A DNA stretch of 64,000 nt from Psychrobacter sp. NZS113 (GCF_015864825.1 NZ_JADYWL010000001.1:310001-374000), one strand, 5' to 3'; numbered from the stretch's first letter, positions 45,374-54,793 are shown. Program-made: numbers and translations. Notes: generated by a model not told the origin, from the sequence alone.

Positions 45374-45449
45374 TGGCAGGGGTAGCTGGACTCGAACCAA
45401 CGGATGTCAGGATCAAAACCTGATGCCTTACCAACTTGGCTATACCCCT
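45374..45449 (-). tRNA. tRNA-Gln (anticodon UUG), copy 1
   Basis: Acceptor AGGGGTA pairs with TACCCCT, and the anticodon stem-loop is TCAGG-TTTTGAT-CCTGA, giving UUG. The T-arm contains GGTTCGAGTCC, and CCA is encoded. The gene is identical to the copy 245 bp upstream and lies 110 bp before prs. Confidence 0.96.
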
Positions 45450-45694
45450 GTAATGTCTAGGCTGTGTACGTCCGATTTCTAGCAGTAACTTTTAATAATT
45501 GTCACTTCTAAAATGGCGTTACGACCTTTCAGTTATCTACAAAACGGATAAACCGTTTAATATCTAACTTTCCCCTAGCGGCGTTCATTGCGAACTATAC
45601 CGAAACTGGGATGGCGTTGTCAATGGTAATACCATAAGTGACGATTTATAATTCACTTATAATGTATACATATCAAACACTTCGAACTTAAAAA

Positions 45695-45770
45695 TGGCAG
45701 GGGTAGCTGGACTCGAACCAACGGATGTCAGGATCAAAACCTGATGCCTTACCAACTTGGCTATACCCCT
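45695..45770 (-). tRNA. tRNA-Gln (anticodon UUG), copy 2
   Basis: All 76 bases are the same as in 45374-45449, including CCA. A good promoter lies directly upstream on the minus strand. The 245 bp between the copies contain no gene and differ from the flanks, so the tandem unit is the tRNA plus a few adjacent bases. Confidence 0.96.
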
Positions 45771-45783
45771 ATTTAGGCGACCT

Positions 45784-45811
45784 ATTATAAGTAATTTTTC
45801 AGATTTTGCAA
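45784..45811 (-). promoter_or_regulatory. Promoter of the tRNA-Gln genes
   Basis: On the minus strand TTGCAA-N16-TATAAT ends 14 bp before the upstream tRNA-Gln. It may drive both tRNAs and prs. Confidence 0.75.
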
Positions 45812-46110
45812 GTCATTTGCGCCTTTTTATGGCTTTTATTCGTAATGAGGTGATTTTGGTAAGTAAGTGCCGAAAATTGAAGTGTTAATCAAAGTGATTA
45901 TAGGGTTGTGTAAATGGATTTCAGCAGGGTGAGTCTGATGCGTAATTCTTGATATATATGTACTTTTGGCGTAATGGAAATACTTTAAGGGTGTCATATA
46001 TAATGTGATTTAGGAAAAATCTCTAAACTCAAGTTCTATAATTTCCAAGATAGCTTACAATAGAAAGTAACTAAATATAGTTATGTAAATAGCCAGTGAG
46101 GAATGTTTTT

Positions 46111-47025
46111 TTGGATATAAAACAGTGGTTTATTCAACCAACACCGAAGCAATTTTTTTATACAAGTTTAATTTACGCAATAGTGTTTCCAGTGATAGGT
46201 ATTTTGAGTGCTAACTCTATAGTTTCAGCTTTTATGCTTTTCTTTTTAGCTTTATCTGCTTTAATAACGCGAAACTACCTTAAGCCTAGTATTTCGAGCA
46301 AAGGATATAACATTGTCACTATTCTTGTACCTTTTATTATAGTTATTGGACTTATTGGATCTTGCCTTACCTCCAGTATATTTTTTACAAAAATTGTTGA
46401 AGATAAAACTAGTCTAGAACAAGTGAGTGGCACTATTCCAGATGAGCCATTTGACAGTCGAGTAGGTAAACACACTTCATCATCATTACTCATTAGAGAT
46501 ACAAGGCTACATTGTAAACATCATGACCGTGATAATTGTAGTAAAGTTTATGATTACTCTGGACAAACTGCGGATATTCTTTATCAGCCAGGCATCTGGA
46601 TCGGTAATGTTGTATATGAAATCAGTATTGATGGCAAAAAACTATACAAATACGAAAATCAGCGCGCTGATTTTAAAACAAAACAGCGCACAGATCATCG
46701 TCAATGGTTTTTAACGTTTATGTTATTTGGCATTCCTAGTTACTGGTTTTATAAGCATGATAAGCGACTCAGAAAAGCCACACCTAAAATATCTATTGAA
46801 GAAGAGCAAGCATTAAAAAAACATCAAGAATTGGCTAGTAACGAAATGGGTTGTGCAGGTGCAGTTGGTTTTTTTATATTCTTTCCTATAGTAATTTTTG
46901 CTGGCTTGGCAGGCATAATGCATTTCGCTATTCAGAAATTTGGTTTATCGATGATATACTTTGGTATAGCTGGGATGTGTTGGTATGTGATAGGTATTTT
47001 ATCGAAACCAAGCTCAGAGTTGTAA
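46111..47025 (+). CDS. Membrane protein of unknown function
   Basis: The protein has about 304 residues with three hydrophobic segments near the N-terminus, a soluble middle region (about 100-205) and one segment near 215. Two C-terminal segments follow (GAVGFFIFFPIVIFAGLAGI and MIYFGIAGMCWYVIGIL). I recognise no family. A TTG at 46111 has GAGG 9 bases upstream; a GTG at 46096 is the alternative. The gene is AT-rich and runs opposite to its neighbours. It interrupts the otherwise conserved ispE/tRNA-Gln junction, and only 11 bp separate its stop from that of ispE. Confidence 0.6.
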   Translation: MDIKQWFIQPTPKQFFYTSLIYAIVFPVIGILSANSIVSAFMLFFLALSALITRNYLKPSISSKGYNIVTILVPFIIVIGLIGSCLTSSIFFTKIVEDKTSLEQVSGTIPDEPFDSRVGKHTSSSLLIRDTRLHCKHHDRDNCSKVYDYSGQTADILYQPGIWIGNVVYEISIDGKKLYKYENQRADFKTKQRTDHRQWFLTFMLFGIPSYWFYKHDKRLRKATPKISIEEEQALKKHQELASNEMGCAGAVGFFIFFPIVIFAGLAGIMHFAIQKFGLSMIYFGIAGMCWYVIGILSKPSSEL

Positions 47026-47036
47026 ATAATAACTAG

Positions 47037-47999
47037 CTACAAGCTCCCAACCAAGTACCCATTACAAGGTGCTTCCGCAATCCACTTGGCTAAAAGTGCT
47101 TTGTCAGTAGTCACGCTTGCATCCAAAGGTAAAAACACTGCGCTACCAGAGCCAGTCATGCGTGCTGTACCCAGTACTTGCACCTCTAACCCTTGCAAAT
47201 AATTAAAAGCCTCTTCAACAGCAGTTGCGAGGCTCGTCACCACTGGCGTAAAAACATTGTGATAGGGCGCAATAAGAGCCTGCAAATAATCATTGGACTG
47301 GTTTTTAATGGTTTCAGTCGATAGGTGCGTGATGTCTCGCTGTAGTTTTGGGTGCGCGAAAAGTTTGGCGGTATTCACATGAGCAGCAGGCGTTAAGATT
47401 AAATACTGCTGCTTTGGCAAATCAATCGCTGTCAGTTCTTCACCGATACCCATCGCAATCGCATCCTGACCAAAGATAAAGATTGGTACATCTGCGCCAA
47501 TAGAGGTAGCAATGTTGATAAGGTCATGCTGATTAAAATTAAGCTGCCAAATCTCATTTAATGCCAATAAGGTAGTGGCAGCATTGGAAGAGCCGCCACC
47601 TAATCCTGCGCCCATTGGTAAATGCTTATCTACAGTGACAGCTACTTGTGCCAACTGCTTGGGCAAATGATTCGACTGCATGGCAGCAGAGAGCAATGCG
47701 TGTGCTGCTTTAAAAATGAGATTGTCTTCTATGCTGGTCGTTATCGCTTCTGCGCCAGTTAATGTCAGTAGTTGATGGCAAAGCTTCGTAGCTTCTAACG
47801 CGTTATCGCTAGTATCAATGACCACATCACTGTCTACTGAAAAATGTAAATAATCGCCCCAATCGAGCAGACGAAAGACTGTTTGCAAATTATGATAGCC
47901 ATCAGCACGCTTACCAGTAATATGCAAAAATAAATTAATCTTTGCAGGTGATAAGCGGGTGATAGTAGAGGCAGACGATGCGGCTATATTTTTAATCAT
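47037..47999 (-). CDS. ispE: 4-diphosphocytidyl-2-C-methyl-D-erythritol kinase
   Basis: IspE is the fourth step of the non-mevalonate isoprenoid pathway. The GHMP-kinase fold shows SPAKINLFLHITGKRADGYH at the N-terminus and the ATP-binding glycine-rich loop LPMGAGLGGGSSNAAT. The C-terminal motif is GTARMTGSGSAVF. At 320 residues the protein is somewhat longer than in E. coli (283), with a short insertion around residues 215-240. It is downstream of lolB on the same strand. Confidence 0.95.
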   Translation of the reverse strand: MIKNIAASSASTITRLSPAKINLFLHITGKRADGYHNLQTVFRLLDWGDYLHFSVDSDVVIDTSDNALEATKLCHQLLTLTGAEAITTSIEDNLIFKAAHALLSAAMQSNHLPKQLAQVAVTVDKHLPMGAGLGGGSSNAATTLLALNEIWQLNFNQHDLINIATSIGADVPIFIFGQDAIAMGIGEELTAIDLPKQQYLILTPAAHVNTAKLFAHPKLQRDITHLSTETIKNQSNDYLQALIAPYHNVFTPVVTSLATAVEEAFNYLQGLEVQVLGTARMTGSGSAVFLPLDASVTTDKALLAKWIAEAPCNGYLVGSL

Positions 48000-48102
48000 A
48001 ATGTACAGTCATAAAGTTTTCAGCCATAAACGGCTATCTTAATAAGCAATGGTGGCTTGATGGGTAATTGCTCTCATTAGTAAGTGATTAGCGATTGATA
48101 AT

Positions 48103-48726
48103 TTAGTGATTGATTGTCATCACGACCTTGTTACCTTGAGGCTGCACAGCGCTGATTTTACTCGGTAGTTTGTCAGTACCCTTGTAAGTGAAGCTTGCTG
48201 TCCATTCACCATTAACTGAGCTGATTAAGCGCTTTTGGGCATCCATTTCTGGTGCACTATCTGAAGGTGCTGGGTGGCCAGATATCCAATAAGGCATTTG
48301 TGAGATAGGAGCCTGCCAGCCGGTTGCTTTTTTCAATAGAGTCTCAGGATCGTTGGCTGTCAATGACCCTGTTTTTTCACTGACTAGCGTGGCGGTTTGA
48401 CCATCATATTCGATATTGGTTTTACCGATACCTAGCGCGCCAATCAGCTCGATAGCAAAGCGGTCTTCTTGTTGTCCCCACGCATAAAAGGCACTGCCAC
48501 CTTGAGCACCTGTGGTGTCATTAGCAGGCATCGTTACACCAATTTTGCCAGTAATATTAAAGGTTTCAAGCTTTTGTGGTTGCTCTTGTATAGTCGTAGT
48601 TGGTTGGTTGGTAGTCGCACTCGCTGTTTTTAACGACTGGCAACCAGACGTTATCACGAGCGCCGCCGCCATGGCTGTGAATAGAGTGACTTTATTAAGC
48701 TTATAAGAAGTGGCTACTGCTGACAT
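48103..48726 (-). CDS. lolB: Outer-membrane lipoprotein receptor LolB
   Basis: LolB accepts lipoproteins from LolA and inserts them into the outer membrane. The 207-residue protein has a lipoprotein signal (ALVITSGC, C29, Gln at +2). FNITGKIGVTMP, GSAFYAWGQQEDRFAIELIG and the later TGWQAPISQMPYWISG resemble LolB. The order TPR protein-lolB-ispE supports the assignment more than sequence similarity does, because LolB diverges strongly. Confidence 0.9.
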   Translation of the reverse strand: MSAVATSYKLNKVTLFTAMAAALVITSGCQSLKTASATTNQPTTTIQEQPQKLETFNITGKIGVTMPANDTTGAQGGSAFYAWGQQEDRFAIELIGALGIGKTNIEYDGQTATLVSEKTGSLTANDPETLLKKATGWQAPISQMPYWISGHPAPSDSAPEMDAQKRLISSVNGEWTASFTYKGTDKLPSKISAVQPQGNKVVMTINH

Positions 48727-48890
48727 GATGTTTCCCCAATAATGAACAAATTTACAAAGATATTAGCTTAAATGTTATTTGTTACTCAGTTATGCGTGGC
48801 TGTTAGCTTCTTATAAGTGCCTTGTAATTAAGTGCTCTGCAATCGTAGAACTGCTATGCCTACTATCAAAATGATTTGTTGACCATGCAT

Positions 48891-50843
48891 CTAATACAGC
48901 TGTATGCGGTCATTGATATTATGCTGTCCGAATGAAAAGCGTTTCTGCAAATCTGTGAGTAGTGTCTCGACTCTGGCATTATTGCCTAGGCCTTGATACG
49001 CACGCAGCAGTAAAGCACCTGAACGTAGCGTAGGCAATACGTCATAAGGCGTTTGTAGGTAGTCGATCACTTGCTGGTAGTTTTTGTTAGCCAGCGCATT
49101 GCTTGCTAGGATATTGAGTGCTTGTAGATGTAGCTCATTATCGTAACGTGGGTCATCATAGTGAATTTTAATGATAGCTGTCGCAAGCGCAAGACCTTGC
49201 TCTGAGCTGCGTTCGTTAGCCAGTAGTAGCTGTGCATAACTGAGCTTATAAGATAGATTGCTAGGATCTAAAGCCTGTAAGTGGTTGAGTAGGGGCCGTT
49301 TTACGATATAGTCTTCTTTGTCATCGAGGAGCTGGGCGCGTGCAAACAAGAGCATTTCATTATCGGGATAATTACGCGATGCTTTAGTTAGCAGGCTCAG
49401 GGCTTCGTCAGGTTTGTTTTGCTGCCATAAGATATCGGCTTGCATCACAAACGTGTCAGGTGCAAATACTTCAAAATCTTTACGCAGCTTTTCTAAGACT
49501 GACATTGCCGCCTTAGTATTGTTATTGAGTAATTCAAATGCGACGACTTTTCTACGAGCTTCTAGCACCAAGTCTTCTTGCATGACGCCATTGAGATAGT
49601 ATTTGGCTTGTTCAAATTTCTGCTGGCGCTCGGCACTGATACCAAGGTAGTAATAAGCCTGATTAAGATAAGCGGGTGTCTTTGCCAGCATATTGAGTAA
49701 CTGATCGGCACTATCATATTTTTCGATATCCAAGCTTACTAATGCTGCTAGCAAGGTAATCTCGGCATCATCATTGAAATGCTTATGCGCTTCAATCAGT
49801 AACTCCCACGCTTTTTGGCTTTGCTTTAGGTCCAACAAATAGCGGATTTCATACAAGTATAAGTTCTTACTGTCTGGGTTACGCAGCCGTGCTTGGCTGA
49901 CATAATTGATCACTGTCTCAGCAGTGACGATTTTGCGCAATATATCAGCCTTTAAAGTAATAAAGGGCACATAATCAGGTTGGCGTTCTAAAGCGCGATT
50001 GATATGGACAATGGCATTTTCAGGCTCATTAAACTGGTAAAGCAAGCCTGCTTTTAATACGGACAATGAGGCGTTTTGCTCACTATCTAACGGCTGTAGC
50101 GCGGCAAGTAATTCGCGCTTATCTTCATCATCGTTTGGATAGATACCGATAAGGATTTCGCTTAGGTCTGCTCGAGGATCGTAACGCAAGATACGATTCA
50201 ATGTCTCGCCAGCTAGCAAATAGTCGTGTGCTCGTAGCGCCAAATGCGCCACATAAAACCAAGCAGGCACGTGATCGGGGTTTTGGTCTTGCCATGTCTT
50301 GGCAAATTGTAATGAATCCTCAACCCGCTCATTACGTAAGGACAAACTCAGTGCTCGCTCAAACACTGCCGTTGCATCTTCTTTAAAAGATTGCTGCTTG
50401 TAGATAGTAATCGCGCGTCTCTTGTCATCACGATCTGCTGCAAACTCGGCATCTAGCAGCGCATATAAACTTGGCTCTTCGAGATCAGATTGCCATAAGC
50501 TTGCTGGGGCTAAGCCATTAATATTGGCAACCTTGCCTGTGGGCTGTATGCTTGTCTGAATAGTTGTTGTAGTATGACTCGTCGCATGGTTATTCGATGC
50601 ATTGTTGCTGTATGCATTGTCGTCTACGATAGCTGCTGATACGCTGGGTCCAGTAGTCTGCAATAAGACGTTAGAAGAGTTTGCGTATACAGAAGAAGAT
50701 CCTAGGCACAGACAGACGGCCAACGATAATGTTAGCTTATAGTGTTGCCATAGACGTTCAATAATGTCATGCCATAAAGCATGAAGGGTAGATTGGGCGT
50801 CATGCGCAAGTTTTGATCGAAGTAATGACCCGAAAAAAATCAT
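48891..50843 (-). CDS. Tetratricopeptide-repeat envelope protein
   Basis: A 650-residue protein with an N-terminal hydrophobic signal/anchor (LTLSLAVCLCLGSSSVYA, about residues 38-55) after a basic cytoplasmic stretch. The rest is almost entirely helical TPR units from about residue 125 onward, for example AILLQARSY-like and FEQAKYYLNGVMQEDLV segments. In Pseudomonas and Acinetobacter a TPR protein also precedes lolB and faces hemA. It probably acts as a periplasmic scaffold. The start is uncertain; the residues before the hydrophobic segment are unusually long for a signal peptide. Confidence 0.85.
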   Translation of the reverse strand: MIFFGSLLRSKLAHDAQSTLHALWHDIIERLWQHYKLTLSLAVCLCLGSSSVYANSSNVLLQTTGPSVSAAIVDDNAYSNNASNNHATSHTTTTIQTSIQPTGKVANINGLAPASLWQSDLEEPSLYALLDAEFAADRDDKRRAITIYKQQSFKEDATAVFERALSLSLRNERVEDSLQFAKTWQDQNPDHVPAWFYVAHLALRAHDYLLAGETLNRILRYDPRADLSEILIGIYPNDDEDKRELLAALQPLDSEQNASLSVLKAGLLYQFNEPENAIVHINRALERQPDYVPFITLKADILRKIVTAETVINYVSQARLRNPDSKNLYLYEIRYLLDLKQSQKAWELLIEAHKHFNDDAEITLLAALVSLDIEKYDSADQLLNMLAKTPAYLNQAYYYLGISAERQQKFEQAKYYLNGVMQEDLVLEARRKVVAFELLNNNTKAAMSVLEKLRKDFEVFAPDTFVMQADILWQQNKPDEALSLLTKASRNYPDNEMLLFARAQLLDDKEDYIVKRPLLNHLQALDPSNLSYKLSYAQLLLANERSSEQGLALATAIIKIHYDDPRYDNELHLQALNILASNALANKNYQQVIDYLQTPYDVLPTLRSGALLLRAYQGLGNNARVETLLTDLQKRFSFGQHNINDRIQLY

Positions 50844-51383
50844 AGATAACCGTATTTGCCCGTTATTTATCTATATCGATAAGTAAGCTATTTTTTAATT
50901 ATTTTAAACTAAATATTGGTAACGAGTACCCATAGCAAACATTATAAGAGTAGATAGCTGGTATAAACAATAGTGACCGTGTTACTCAGGTAGTGGCATT
51001 AACTATTCTATTGATAGCTATTCAGGAAAGCATGGCTCTTTGACTGTCTATGTCGATAATCCGTTATCAATATTAGTCAGAATATTATGGAAATATAACA
51101 AGTTAATACAAAGTAAGCGAATGATTTGTGAGCATTTTTTAAACATTTGCTCAAATTCAAACATTGGCTTTACCAATCGTATGAGCAGTTGATTTGTGAC
51201 AGGTGTGCCCAGATACAAGCAAATAGTTATCATCGGTAGGCGAGTGTTAATTAAAGCTGGCAATAATGATATAATAAACGGTTTTCAGATTATTTCTTTT
51301 AACGCTGTCACCCAAAACTGTCTTTTACAAATAATAAGATAGAGCGGCTGGCAGATGAGCATCATTTTTATGGTCTATCAATA
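50844..51383. other. Divergent region between the TPR gene and hemA
   Basis: 540 bp of AT-rich DNA. A 71-codon frame on the minus strand (51048-51263) has no support. The hemA promoter must lie here, but no convincing element was picked out. Confidence 0.4.
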
Positions 51384-52811
51384 ATGAGATTAGTGGTCAT
51401 TGGGGTCAATCACAAAACTGCACCAGTCGCTCTACGAGAGCGCTTGGCGCTAGTAGGTGACGATGTGAATGTCGCGCTCAAACAGTTAGAAGCATTCACA
51501 GATGGTAGTGTGATTGTCTCTACCTGTAACCGGACCGAGATTTATGCTCTTGTACCACAAACCTTAGTACCACAAACAGCATCGCAAAATCCGATCTTAC
51601 CGTCGTTAGGTTCATCATCGTCAGAATCCCAAACAGATGAACCTACTGGGCAGGAAGTGGCTAGTAATGCTTTTACCAGCAGTAGCAAGCTCTCATCTGC
51701 CGCTATCAGTGCTCATATTATCAAAATTAAAAGTTGGCTGGCTACTTTCAAGCAGCTGTCACTGTCTGAGATTGACTCGTATCTCTATGTGCATCGTGAT
51801 ACGCATGCTCTGACCCATTGGCTCAGGGTCGCCGCAGGGCTAGATTCTATGATATTAGGTGAGCCGCAGATACTCGGTCAAATCAAGCGCTCGGTACACC
51901 TCGCACAAGAGCAAAAAGTATTGAGTAATCAGCTCGGCTGGGTCGTCGATCAAGTATTTGCGGCTGCTAAGCGTGTGCGTAACGAGACCAAAGTAGGTGC
52001 ACAAGCGGTATCGCTCAGCTTTGCAGCGGCCAAACTCGTCACGCAAATATTTGATGATTTGCCTAGCCGCACTCTATTGGTCGTGGCAGCAGGCGAGATG
52101 AATAGATTGGTCGCGACACACATTGCTGGGCTTGGGGTCGGGCGGGTTATCATTTGCAATCGTAATCCTGAACGAGCGGAAGCGTTAGCGGCTGAGCTGC
52201 GCAATCCTAATCGCCGTGTGGAAGTCAGAACATTGCAAGAGCTACCGCAAGTGTTGGCAGAGGCTGATATTGTCAGTAGCTGTAGCGGCAGTATGGATTT
52301 GTTGATTGATAAAACCATGACGTTGCAGGCGCTCAAGCGCCGCCGCTATCAGCCAATGTTGATGATTGACTTAGCAGTGCCCCGCGATATTGACTCTACC
52401 ATTAGCCGCATAGATGACATCTATCTGTATTCTGTCGACGATCTGCAGCACGTGATTGCTGGTAACATCGAGCAGCGCAGACAAGCAGCGGTAGATGCGG
52501 AGCTACTGGTCAGCCAACTGGTCGTTGAGATGGATCGTAGTTTTCAAGTGCGCCAAGTCGGTAAAGACATAGAGCAGTACCGTGCACGTACTCAGGATCA
52601 AGTAGACAAACTACTGCATGACTCTATCGCTCAGCTACAGCAGAGTGATGCCAGTCCTGAAGATATCCTCACCGAGCTGTCACGCCGTCTGACCCAGAAA
52701 CTCACACATGCACCATCGAAGCTGATGCGTAAAGCTGCTCGTGAAGGTGACAGCGAGCTGTTAGACTTTGTGGTAGCAGGCTTGAACGAGTCACATCGCG
52801 GCCGTCGATAG
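51384..52811 (+). CDS. hemA: Glutamyl-tRNA reductase
   Basis: HemA reduces Glu-tRNA to glutamate-1-semialdehyde with NADPH, the first step of the C5 tetrapyrrole pathway. The catalytic cysteine is C48 in VSTCNRTEIYA. GLDSMILGEPQILGQIK, AAKRVRNETKVG and the Rossmann part (VVAAGEMNRLVATHI) follow, then LMIDLAVPRDID and the dimerisation domain. At 475 residues it is longer than E. coli HemA (418). The excess is a Ser/Thr/Gln/Pro-rich stretch of roughly 45 residues between about 56 and 105, just after the active site. It is divergent from the TPR-lolB-ispE genes. Confidence 0.96.
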   Translation: MRLVVIGVNHKTAPVALRERLALVGDDVNVALKQLEAFTDGSVIVSTCNRTEIYALVPQTLVPQTASQNPILPSLGSSSSESQTDEPTGQEVASNAFTSSSKLSSAAISAHIIKIKSWLATFKQLSLSEIDSYLYVHRDTHALTHWLRVAAGLDSMILGEPQILGQIKRSVHLAQEQKVLSNQLGWVVDQVFAAAKRVRNETKVGAQAVSLSFAAAKLVTQIFDDLPSRTLLVVAAGEMNRLVATHIAGLGVGRVIICNRNPERAEALAAELRNPNRRVEVRTLQELPQVLAEADIVSSCSGSMDLLIDKTMTLQALKRRRYQPMLMIDLAVPRDIDSTISRIDDIYLYSVDDLQHVIAGNIEQRRQAAVDAELLVSQLVVEMDRSFQVRQVGKDIEQYRARTQDQVDKLLHDSIAQLQQSDASPEDILTELSRRLTQKLTHAPSKLMRKAAREGDSELLDFVVAGLNESHRGRR

Positions 52812-53518
52812 TAGCCATTCCTTTATCAAAAAATCATAGATTCGCCAGTGCACGCATTGCGCGAACATATCGTTGTCAACCTGCATTATCAGTGCTAATA
52901 TCGAGCTGTCATAAGCATGTTAAGCGATGATAATCTGTCGGGATACGCTAGCCGCTATTCTATAAAAACCTTAGCGCATTTATGCTGGCTCAGTATCTAT
53001 TTATGTCATTCATCATCCGAGACCACTATAATTAGTCTACCACTGCGTAGCATTTATATTGGTGCATATGTTTTGTACGGTTTTGTCTCAAGTTAATAAA
53101 ATAAATGCATGCAAGACACAATCATCAACGGCAATAGCACTAGGATAAAGCGCTATATCGTCAACCCTGCGTCGTACTCTCGATTATTACTCGATATTAT
53201 ATCCAAATGAATATTAGCTATAGTAGTCTCTAGCAACATTGCTATTTCACTATAAAAGTATTACTGCTTTAACCTCGCTTGAAGTATTAAACATACATCT
53301 ACACTCGGTTGCCTTGTACTACTTTTAAATTGAATCAACTATAGTCTCTAGCAATAGTGCTATTTCACTATAAATAGTATTTGGCTAGGGTGGCATTTAG
53401 ATTTTTGCACTTAGACTTTAGTATCTGCATTCTAATATTGAGGTTTTAGTGTCTGGAGCTTGCTGTAGCTACAGCTTAAGAATTATTAAATCATCTAACA
53501 ATAAACTAGGAGCGCCCT
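52812..53518. other. Non-coding region with one repeat copy
   Basis: About 700 bp without a credible gene. Repeat copy B occupies 53242-53344. A roughly 31-bp word (AGTCTCTAGCAA...GCTATTTCACTATA) occurs on both sides, at 53224-53254 and 53343-53373. Confidence 0.6.
53242..53344 (-). repeat. Dispersed MITE-like intergenic repeat (copy B)
   Basis: Read on the minus strand the 103-bp unit is almost the same as copy A at 28878-28988: CTATAGTTGATTCAATT, AGTAGTACAAGGCAACCGAG and CTTCAAGCGAGGTTAA in the same order and spacing. It ends TTTCACTATAAAAG-like on the other side. Confidence 0.88.
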
Positions 53519-54652
53519 ATGACTGCATTACGTCAAGATATTGATCCAAACGGCTTATTAGAATACTCAGTGGTCTATACTGACCGCGCCCTCAATCACA
53601 TGTCAAAAGTCTTTCAACAAGTGATAAATGACCTATCTAGCGACCTAAAATCAGTTTATAACGCTGATGCAGTCGTGATTGTTCCGGGTGCTGGTACTTA
53701 TGGTATGGAAGCGGTTGCGCGTCAGTTGGCAAACGATGAAGATTGCCTCATTATCCGTAACGGTTGGTTTAGCTATCGTTGGTCGCAAATCCTAGAAAAA
53801 GGCAAAATTGCCAAATCGACTACGGTCTTGACTGCTCATCGTGCAGAAGGCGATTCTCCAAAGCCGTTTTCACCTGTCGATATCGATGAAGCAGTGGCAA
53901 AGATTAAAGCAGAAAAACCAGCAGTGGTATTTGCTCCGCATGTCGAAACCTCATCAGGGATTATTCTATCAGCGGACTATATCAAAGCCTTGAGCGCGGC
54001 CGTGCATAGTGTTGGTGGTTTACTGGTTATTGACTGTATTGCCTCAGGTTGTGTCTGGTTGGATATGCAAGATTTGGGGATTGATGTCCTTATTAGTGCC
54101 CCGCAAAAAGGCTGGAGTAGTACGCCATGCGCTGGCCTAGTCATGCTCAGCGATGCTGCTATCAAAAAAGTAGACAGTACAGAGTCTGATAGCTTCAGCT
54201 TAGATTTGAAGCAGTGGTTAAACATCATGCGTGCCTATGAGAATGGCGGTCACGCCTATCACGCGACTATGCCAACCGACAGCTTACGCCAGTTCCGCGA
54301 TACCATTCTGGAGGCTAAAAAAATCGGCTTCGATACATTGTGTGATGCACAATGGGAGCTGGGCAATCGCATCCGTCAGGTCTTTGCTGATAAAGGTATC
54401 GAGAGCGTGGCAGCTAAGGGTTTTGAAGCACCAGGTGTTGTCGTAGCTTACACCGATCGTGATGACATGCATAAAGGCAGTGCTTTTGCGGAAGCCGGTA
54501 TGCAAATCGCCTCTGGTGTACCGCTTAAAGTAGGTGAACCGGATAACTTTAAGACCTTTCGTTTGGGCCTATTTGGTCTAGATAAATTGACTGACGTTGA
54601 TGGCGCAGTGACGCGTTTTGAGTCAGCACTCGATAAAGTATTGGCTAAATAA
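53519..54652 (+). CDS. Class V aminotransferase (alanine-glyoxylate/serine-pyruvate type)
   Basis: A PLP-dependent aminotransferase of 377 residues. VVIVPGAGTYGMEAVARQL, FAPHVETSSGIILSADYI and LLVIDCIASGCVW are typical. The PLP lysine is K197 in SAPQKGWSSTPCAG. Members interconvert alanine or serine with glyoxylate or pyruvate; the exact donor cannot be read here. GGAGCG lies about 7 bases before the ATG. A terminator follows, so it is probably transcribed separately from the YeeE pair. Confidence 0.9.
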   Translation: MTALRQDIDPNGLLEYSVVYTDRALNHMSKVFQQVINDLSSDLKSVYNADAVVIVPGAGTYGMEAVARQLANDEDCLIIRNGWFSYRWSQILEKGKIAKSTTVLTAHRAEGDSPKPFSPVDIDEAVAKIKAEKPAVVFAPHVETSSGIILSADYIKALSAAVHSVGGLLVIDCIASGCVWLDMQDLGIDVLISAPQKGWSSTPCAGLVMLSDAAIKKVDSTESDSFSLDLKQWLNIMRAYENGGHAYHATMPTDSLRQFRDTILEAKKIGFDTLCDAQWELGNRIRQVFADKGIESVAAKGFEAPGVVVAYTDRDDMHKGSAFAEAGMQIASGVPLKVGEPDNFKTFRLGLFGLDKLTDVDGAVTRFESALDKVLAK

Positions 54653-54682
54653 GCCCAAATAATACGTTGTTTTTCAGATAAG

Positions 54683-54727
54683 AAAAATACTGAGCTACAG
54701 GATAATACTGGGTTCAGTATTTTTTTA
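54683..54727 (+). terminator. Terminator after the class V aminotransferase gene
   Basis: AAAATACTGA pairs with TCAGTATTTT across a 20-base loop, followed by a T run. Confidence 0.75.
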
Positions 54728-54734
54728 CCTTTTT

Positions 54735-54754
54735 ATTATATTTTATAATATAAT
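54735..54754. promoter_or_regulatory. AT-rich palindrome, ArsR/BigR-like operator candidate
   Basis: ATTATATT-TTAT-AATATAAT is a perfect 8+8 inverted repeat, 40 bp before the first YeeE/YedE gene. ArsR-family sulfur sensors such as BigR bind AT-rich palindromes in front of YeeE/YedE genes. No such regulator gene is adjacent here. Confidence 0.55.
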
Positions 54755-54793
54755 GTATTTATGTAAAATAAAATATAAAACTGGGTAAGCAAT

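Noticed and set aside
51048..51263. 71-codon minus-strand frame between the TPR gene and hemA
   Set aside because: No start signals or similarity; it would place a gene inside the hemA promoter region.
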